This document shows positions 58,556-64,000 of a DNA stretch of 64,000 nucleotides, one piece after another. A program made the position numbers and the translations under genes. How positions within the stretch are numbered: the first letter of the stretch is position 1; each line of letters starts with the position of its first letter. Source of the DNA: Subsaxibacter sp. CAU 1640 (lineage in GTDB: Bacteria; Bacteroidota; Bacteroidia; Flavobacteriales; Flavobacteriaceae); assembly GCF_023156585.1 (NCBI RefSeq), contig NZ_JALNMI010000003.1, positions 480,196-544,195 of the forward strand, given 5' to 3'. The notes under the pieces were generated by a model. The model saw nothing but the letters and a program-made list of their open reading frames with translations, had not been told where the DNA came from and ran no database searches.

Positions 58556-61500
58556 TTATTGGTGTTTTCTAATATATTCAATTTTTTCAGCGTCGTTTTT
58601 AAAAATTATCGGCTGAACATTTACATTTTCTAGAACTTCAGCTTCAAATCTCCATTTGTCATATTCAGAATTTACATTTTCTACTTTAACAGTTTTATTT
58701 TTAGATCTATATGTAAAATCATTTCCTGAATTCTTTACTGGCAAATTACCTGGAAGCGGTGTTGGCAATATGTTTGTTTTTGGACTATCTGCTATTTCTC
58801 TTGCAGCTACACACGCAACTGTCGCTTGAAATCCATTAGAGACTACTGAATAGTCAGAAAACAAAAGGATCGTCATATACCTTTGTGTCGATACCACCGT
58901 TCTACCTCTTAAAGATGCAGATCCTGCTGTTGGACTACCTGTTCCTGTAAATCCTGATGTGGTAGCAACTCCTCCACCATTACCTGTAGCGGTAGTAATA
59001 GGCGTACTGTTAACACTATTCCCATCAAAAATTTTCAAAAAGTCAAAATTAGTCTCTAAACTAAAACCATTAGTTGTATTGGCAAACGTAACTTGCGCTT
59101 TGTTACCTGCCCCAGCATCAATATAATAAACATCATATCTGTGCGCGGAATAATTACCAGTTGCTCCACCATGATCGACTAATGTTTGTCCGCAACCAAG
59201 GTTAGTGGTAGAAGAATAAGTATTGTTCAAATTAATTGTATAGTTACCACTATCTGTTGAATAGCCGGTTACATAAAAATAATATGTTGTTGGAGAAGTA
59301 TTTGTTGTAAACACAACCCTAGATTGGCTATTCGTTAAAGTATCATCATTGGATGCTATACAACTCAATGTACCACAAGATCCAGAATACACTCCCAAAA
59401 TTGTGTCGAAGTTGCTTCCTTCTGTATCAACACTTATTTGTTGTGCACCTGAACTAACATATCTAAACCAAACACCAGGAGCTGTATTCAAAGAGTTGCT
59501 CGAACATGTACTTGAAGGGGCACCGGTCAAAGTTGCAGATGAAGTAGAACCTGTTAGTGTCTGTCCCAATGTCATTGTAGTGGCATTAGCGCACAGATCG
59601 TTTGCTGGTGGAAAAATTTCTGTCAATGTCAAGTTATAGTTGCCTGACACCCCAGTAGCAGCAGTAATATAAATACGATATGTAGTACCCGCAGCTGCAG
59701 TAAAAGTTAATTCAGATTGAGGCGTAACACCTGTTGGACCATTATCATTAGCTGTCACACAGGATAAGGCACCACATGATCCCGATAAAATAGCCAATCT
59801 CGTGTCAAAATTACTTCCAACTGTAGAAACACGTATAAGTTTACTTGAACCCGTTCCGTTAGTATAAGTATGCCATACTCCAGGTCCTGAATTCAAAGAA
59901 ACACTATTACAGCTTGAAGTAGGCGCTCCAGTGCTATTACCATATAATGTAGTACCAGTAACTGGGGTTCCAATGCTTACTGATGTGGCATTTGCACACA
60001 AATCATTTGCTGGAGGAAATACTTGAGTGACATTTACTGTGTAATTTCCTGTTGTTAATGCACTTGAACCTGTTACATATACTCTATAAGTTGTGCCTGC
60101 GGTTGCATTAAAAACTACTTCAGATTGTGGAGTAACTCCTGTTGGGCCATTGTCGTTAGCAGTAACACAGCTTAATGCACCACATGATCCGGAATATATA
60201 GCTAGTCTAGTGTCGAAATCACTTCCAACAGTGTTTATTTTCAACATCATATTTGAAGATGGCGTAACGGTATGCCACACTCCAGGACTGGCATTCATCG
60301 AAACACTATTACAAGATGATGTTGGAGCTCCTGTAGTAGATGCCGTAGTAGTAGCTCCTGATGCAGTACCGCCTACAGATATAGATGTTGCATTGGCACA
60401 AAGATCATTTGCCGGAGGAATAAATTCTGTTACATTCAACACATAATTACCAGTATTGGCTTGAAATCCCGTAACATAAAAATAATAAGTAACACCTGCC
60501 GCAGCAGAAAACGACACTTTAGATTGAATATTTGAAGGGTAACTGATATCATCGTTTGCAGAAACACATGTCAAAGATGAGCAACTTCCTGAAAACACTC
60601 CGAGTTTAGTATCATAATTACTTCCTTGTGTATCGACAATCATGCTCTTTGGGGTTGGCGAGGTAAATTTATACCATACTCCTGGGGCAGTATTCAATGA
60701 TAAGGAATTACAATTTGAAGTTGGCACACCCGCTGTAGTAGCATTAGCAGTTGAACCTGTTACAGAATCACCAACATTTACTGTGATGGCATTGGCGCAC
60801 AAATCATTTGCTACAGCAGGCCCTGTACAAGTGGTATCACTTACAAAAGTACCTGAAGAATTTCCAAAAGTTGGCGCGGACCATGTTCCTGAAACTTGCG
60901 CACATTGTGGTTCATTTGCGGCACTTCCAGAATTATATTTATGCGTTCCGTTCCATGAAACAACGTGTCCCAAAATACTAGTTGACCCCGAAATATTACA
61001 TGTGGTATATCCAGAAGCATTGGTACAGCCAGATTGAGCACTCACAGGACCAGTATTATAAACGCGACCTCCATAGGCAATTTGTACAGCAAAAACCTGT
61101 CCATCTCCAGCACCAATAGACATTACATTCCAAGTTCTCCCAGTAGTTGGAAAGCCTCCAGTTCCAGCAGTACGAACATAAGTACCCGTAATCGGTGATA
61201 CTGGAGCTCTAGAAAGATTTTTGGCTATATAAATATCCGATTCTTTATTATCCAATGTTACATTTGTAATGACAGGATTTAAGCCATCACTTTCCACAGA
61301 AAATTCAAATGTTGAATCAATATCGCTGTATCCAACCGAAGAAAAAGATAGATTGCTAACAGTGTTGTCCAAGGTTAATTTTGGAGTTCTACTTTTAAGT
61401 TCAATAGTTTCACCTGAATTCAAAGCAAGGATAGCAAACCCTTCTGAATTAGGTGATAGGTTAATAACAATATTTCCACGTGTAAGACCGTCATTAGTAG

Positions 61501-61669
61501 TAAACATTCCTTTGTAAACCCCGAAATAAGAGTTATCATATTGATCGGATGCGATTCTTTCGCTTAAGACACTGTTTTCGTTACCTTGTTTTTCTTCAAA
61601 GGTATCTTTGGAACAAGCAAAAGCTAAAAGGCACAATAATAGCAATTGTAATAATTTGTACACTTTCAT
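58556..61669 (-). CDS. Repeat lipoprotein: N-terminal domain, four NDxCxNA modules, CUB-like domain
   Basis: A 1037-residue lipoprotein (lipobox LLAFAC, Cys19, followed by the charged SKDTFEE, compatible with a Bacteroidota surface-export signal). Order: conserved N-terminal beta region (about 35-290), four modules each starting ANDLCANA (about 292-420, 421-555, 557-690, 692-820), a CUB-like domain (about 828-965, CGQTLVDHGG ... FLKIFDG ... FQATVAC), and a charged tail. It has no T9SS domain. It is a paralogue of the protein at 61916. Function unknown; binding of glycans or proteins outside the cell is a guess. Confidence 0.82.
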   Translation of the reverse strand: MKVYKLLQLLLLCLLAFACSKDTFEEKQGNENSVLSERIASDQYDNSYFGVYKGMFTTNDGLTRGNIVINLSPNSEGFAILALNSGETIELKSRTPKLTLDNTVSNLSFSSVGYSDIDSTFEFSVESDGLNPVITNVTLDNKESDIYIAKNLSRAPVSPITGTYVRTAGTGGFPTTGRTWNVMSIGAGDGQVFAVQIAYGGRVYNTGPVSAQSGCTNASGYTTCNISGSTSILGHVVSWNGTHKYNSGSAANEPQCAQVSGTWSAPTFGNSSGTFVSDTTCTGPAVANDLCANAITVNVGDSVTGSTANATTAGVPTSNCNSLSLNTAPGVWYKFTSPTPKSMIVDTQGSNYDTKLGVFSGSCSSLTCVSANDDISYPSNIQSKVSFSAAAGVTYYFYVTGFQANTGNYVLNVTEFIPPANDLCANATSISVGGTASGATTTASTTGAPTSSCNSVSMNASPGVWHTVTPSSNMMLKINTVGSDFDTRLAIYSGSCGALSCVTANDNGPTGVTPQSEVVFNATAGTTYRVYVTGSSALTTGNYTVNVTQVFPPANDLCANATSVSIGTPVTGTTLYGNSTGAPTSSCNSVSLNSGPGVWHTYTNGTGSSKLIRVSTVGSNFDTRLAILSGSCGALSCVTANDNGPTGVTPQSELTFTAAAGTTYRIYITAATGVSGNYNLTLTEIFPPANDLCANATTMTLGQTLTGSTSSATLTGAPSSTCSSNSLNTAPGVWFRYVSSGAQQISVDTEGSNFDTILGVYSGSCGTLSCIASNDDTLTNSQSRVVFTTNTSPTTYYFYVTGYSTDSGNYTINLNNTYSSTTNLGCGQTLVDHGGATGNYSAHRYDVYYIDAGAGNKAQVTFANTTNGFSLETNFDFLKIFDGNSVNSTPITTATGNGGGVATTSGFTGTGSPTAGSASLRGRTVVSTQRYMTILLFSDYSVVSNGFQATVACVAAREIADSPKTNILPTPLPGNLPVKNSGNDFTYRSKNKTVKVENVNSEYDKWRFEAEVLENVNVQPIIFKNDAEKIEYIRKHQ
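59580..60410 (-). repeat. Tandem modules with about 408-bp period inside the lipoprotein gene
   Basis: The second and third modules show similar DNA, for example the GCACCACATGATCC segment near 59770 and 60177, offset about 408 bp. The first and fourth modules are more diverged. All keep the NDLCANA start. Confidence 0.7.
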
Positions 61670-61866
61670 AAATTCATAGTTTTAGTTTATAGCTTTATTA
61701 AATAAGTGATTAAATGTATATATTTTTTTAACAGTTAATGTGAACCGTAATACTTCTAGGCATGAAATGCATAAAAAAACGTCAAAAAATATAGCTGATA
61801 TATCAATATTTAATAAATTATCAAAATTGAAAGTTTTTTCTTGTTAAAAGTGGTACTAGGACAAAA

Positions 61867-61900
61867 AAAAAGAACCGTTGACATAGCAACGGTTCTTTTT
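61867..61900 (-). terminator. Terminator of the 592-residue repeat lipoprotein gene
   Basis: A 14-bp perfect stem (61867-61880 with 61887-61900), 6-nt loop, with T-run on the minus strand, 16 bp after the stop at 61916. Confidence 0.85.
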
Positions 61901-61915
61901 TATATTTAATATGAA

Positions 61916-63694
61916 TTATTTATTATTTTGATAATATGCTGCTTTAGACTTTTCAGTCCATATAGATATCCTTGAAGATGTATTCGGGACTTTAGGAGTT
62001 ATATTCTCGTTAACAGCTGGCATGTAGCTTAAACTATTTTTCTGTTGTCCAGAATTTTGACGACCAGTGACGCAATTAACCGTAGCTCTAAAACCTCGAT
62101 CTACAACAGAAATATCTGATTCAAATACCACCGTCAAATACCTTCCTGTGGAAACAACCGTTTTTCCTCTCAAAGAAGTTCCAGTGAATCCGTCAGGGGT
62201 TGCTGTAGTGCCGTCTGTTGTAGCGGTTATCATTGGTGAACAGATATCTTCACCATCATAAATTCTCATAAAATCAAAACCGCTTTCGAGTGCAAATCCA
62301 TTGACACCATTGTTGAAAACCAAATTAGCTGTCATTCCTTCACCTGCATCTATATTATAAACATCATTTCTGTTATTAGAATAATTTCCGTTTCCTCCTC
62401 CATTATCGGTAATTTCTTGCCCACAAGCGGGGTTTGTTGTGGATGTATAGGTAGGTGTCCCACAAGTAACGCTCAAGGCATAATCTCCTGTATCCCCTTC
62501 ATAACCACCAATGAAAAAGTAGTATGTTTCACCTTCCGATGCGGTAAAAGTTAATTCAGATTCTGGAAAATCTGGAAAATCAATATCATCATTATTAGCT
62601 ACACAATCTAAAGCTCCACAGCTTCCTGAAAAAACTTTCAAATGCGTATCATAATCGCTTCCCAAAGTACTAACAGTAACTTCTTGACATTCTGTGGAAA
62701 TGAATTTATACCAAACTCCTGGCACATCATCAGAACCAAAAACATCATCACTACAAGAAAGTGGTGAGTCTGCATTTGTAGCAAATTCAGAATTGCCCAC
62801 AACAGAATCTCCACAAGTTATTAAACTCGCATTAGCACACACATCATTTATCACTTCAATTCCTGAACAATCTGAATCACTTTGGAAAGTACCAGAAGAT
62901 CCTCCATAAGTTGGAGCGGACCATGTACCACTAACTTCAGAACAGCCCAAATTATCGTCAAAATTATCGTAAGTATGTGTACCGCTCCAGGTTACAAGAT
63001 GGCCTAATATGTTGGTACTACCGCTAATATCACAGGTATCAGTAAAATTTCCATTATCTACACAATTATCTTGGGTCCCTGTAGGAGGTGTATTATAAAG
63101 TCTACCACCATACCATATTTGAGCAGCATAAGTTTGATTATCCATACCAATTGACATCACATTCCAAGTACGACCACTTGTAGGAAAACCTCCCGTTCCA
63201 TCAGTTCGCATGTATGTACCAGTAATTGTATTGAGTGGTGCTCTAGAAAGATCCTTGGCAACCAATACATCAGAATCTTGATTATTGAATGAAACCTCCC
63301 TAATGTCAGGATTTAAGCCATTACCTTCCACTGAAAATTTAAATGAAGTCTCTATATCGTTCAATCCTGATGATGTGAAAATAAGATCCGACACTCTGTT
63401 ATCAACAGTAAGTTTTGGAGTTCTGCTTTGGAGATCTATAACATCTCCAGAGCTCAAAGTTATTTGTGCAATTCCAATACTGTTTGGAGACAACGTTAAA
63501 ACAATTGAACCTCTTGTAAGGCCATCATTAGTTGAAAATAGTCCTTTGTAAACACCCAAATAGGAATTGTCAAATTGGCCTGCTGACAATCTTTCATTAA
63601 ACCCATCATGTTGTTCAATCCTATCTTTATCCTGTGAACAGGATAGTGCTAAATAGGAAAGCACTGTCAAAAGTAATAATTTGTAAATTTTCAT
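61916..63694 (-). CDS. Repeat lipoprotein: N-terminal domain, one NDxCxNA module, CUB-like domain
   Basis: A 592-residue lipoprotein (lipobox SYLALSC, Cys19, followed by SQDKDRIE). It has the same layout as the protein at 58556: N-terminal beta region (about 35-285), one NDVCANA module (about 287-410), CUB-like domain (about 420-545, CGQEITDNGG ... FMRIYDG ... FRATVNC) and a charged tail. It differs by carrying one module instead of four. It lies 246 bp upstream of its paralogue on the same strand, each with its own terminator, which indicates an older tandem duplication. Function unknown. Confidence 0.82.
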   Translation of the reverse strand: MKIYKLLLLTVLSYLALSCSQDKDRIEQHDGFNERLSAGQFDNSYLGVYKGLFSTNDGLTRGSIVLTLSPNSIGIAQITLSSGDVIDLQSRTPKLTVDNRVSDLIFTSSGLNDIETSFKFSVEGNGLNPDIREVSFNNQDSDVLVAKDLSRAPLNTITGTYMRTDGTGGFPTSGRTWNVMSIGMDNQTYAAQIWYGGRLYNTPPTGTQDNCVDNGNFTDTCDISGSTNILGHLVTWSGTHTYDNFDDNLGCSEVSGTWSAPTYGGSSGTFQSDSDCSGIEVINDVCANASLITCGDSVVGNSEFATNADSPLSCSDDVFGSDDVPGVWYKFISTECQEVTVSTLGSDYDTHLKVFSGSCGALDCVANNDDIDFPDFPESELTFTASEGETYYFFIGGYEGDTGDYALSVTCGTPTYTSTTNPACGQEITDNGGGNGNYSNNRNDVYNIDAGEGMTANLVFNNGVNGFALESGFDFMRIYDGEDICSPMITATTDGTTATPDGFTGTSLRGKTVVSTGRYLTVVFESDISVVDRGFRATVNCVTGRQNSGQQKNSLSYMPAVNENITPKVPNTSSRISIWTEKSKAAYYQNNK

Positions 63695-63873
63695 AAATAA
63701 TTTGATTAATAGTTAAAATTAGTGGAATATATTAAAAAGCAGTGATTTATAAAATTTATAAAACATTATATTTTAGTCCATTATATTTTTTTAGATTAAG
63801 TGCTTCATTTTATCCATGAAAAATATATATACTAGAAAATTAGATGCATAAAAAAGGTTAGAAGTTATAATTT

Positions 63874-63910
63874 TATAAAAAAAAGCCCCCAACATTTCTG
63901 TTGGGGGCTT
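63874..63910 (-). terminator. Terminator of the rRNA operon
   Basis: A 12-bp GC-rich perfect stem (63883-63894 with 63899-63910) with a GAAA tetraloop when read on the minus strand and a run of A on the plus side (T on the minus strand). It lies 8 bp beyond the 3' end of the 5S rRNA gene. Confidence 0.85.
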
Positions 63911-63918
63911 CTGAAAAA

Positions 63919-64000
63919 GGCGACGACCTACTCTCCCACGAGGTGCAGTACCATCGGCGCAAACGGGCTTAACTTCTCTGTTCGGAATGGTAAGAGGTGA
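63919..64000 (-). rRNA. rrf: 5S ribosomal RNA (3' part; runs off the window)
   Basis: The minus strand ends with the conserved 5S 3' half, including the segment read as GGGAGAGTAGGTCGTCGCC at the 3' end. The 5' portion and presumably 23S and 16S rRNA lie beyond base 64000. Confidence 0.93.

Noticed and set aside
60642..61037. 131-residue plus-strand ORF within the repeat lipoprotein gene
   Set aside because: It is a reverse-strand shadow of a low-complexity beta-rich protein; similar ORFs recur opposite each module because the modules repeat.

Overview
The window is a gene-dense, AT-rich stretch of chromosome from a marine-type member of the Flavobacteriaceae (phylum Bacteroidota). Evidence: TAnnTTTG promoter boxes in place of sigma-70 -10 hexamers, little Shine-Dalgarno signal, type IX secretion (T9SS) C-terminal sorting domains on secreted proteins, family-specific proteins (PorD/DUF4835, DUF4249, DUF6913, Bacteroidota omega subunit, RprXY-like regulators) and the 482-residue form of GAPDH. 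No phage, IS element, CRISPR array or tRNA gene is visible. Most of the window is conserved housekeeping DNA.

Layout. 1-4.3 kb: end of an exonuclease gene, a DUF3857 protein, a potassium channel with a zinc ribbon, miaA and a cold-shock gene. 4.3-9.3 kb (minus): RprXY-like two-component system, coaE, a YbbR-domain protein and a glycosyltransferase. 9.3-14.3 kb (minus): two modular T9SS-exported proteins. 14.4-21.8 kb (minus): fabI; the bamD-rpoZ-coaBC-porD-recN operon; DUF6913-dapA. 21.9-27.2 kb: a split 5'-nucleotidase pair, two integral membrane proteins, ligA. 27.3-32.8 kb (plus): overlapping GH20 hexosaminidase, CutC and GH2 beta-mannosidase genes. 32.8-36.3 kb: prmC, GNAT, ribD, YigZ, thioesterase. 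36.4-40.5 kb (plus): dnaA, tyrosine phosphatase, secreted sugar dehydrogenase, RsmI-like methyltransferase. 40.5-44.6 kb (minus): envelope group (lysozyme-like protein, DUF2279, mltG, GNAT, dapF), divergent from htrA. 44.7-49.8 kb (plus): htrA, gap, a coiled-coil membrane protein, trmD, rplS. 49.8-58.5 kb: a lipoprotein, a 765-bp non-coding region, icd, a TonB receptor/DUF4249 pair, murQ and a small membrane protein. 58.6-63.7 kb (minus): two paralogous repeat lipoproteins. The window ends inside a 5S rRNA gene on the minus strand.

How parts work together. Cell-envelope functions dominate: DapA and DapF make diaminopimelate, MurQ recycles muramic acid, MltG terminates glycan strands, BamD inserts outer-membrane proteins, PorD serves T9SS, and HtrA clears misfolded envelope proteins. 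A regulatory link is suggested by the DNA: four GTTAAA-type direct repeats spaced about one helical turn lie between dapF and htrA, and a similar array lies just upstream of the two-component kinase gene. This resembles the Cpx-degP arrangement of enterobacteria and is an inference.

The least explained parts are: (i) a probable structured non-coding RNA at about 51360-51683, with GNRA hairpins and its own terminator, upstream of the icd promoter; (ii) a foldable element of about 125 bp directly after the DUF4249 stop codon; (iii) a terminator-like hairpin in the dnaA leader; (iv) a probable L19 autoregulatory leader; and (v) an approximately 130-residue beta-rich module present in eleven copies in four proteins that use two different export routes.
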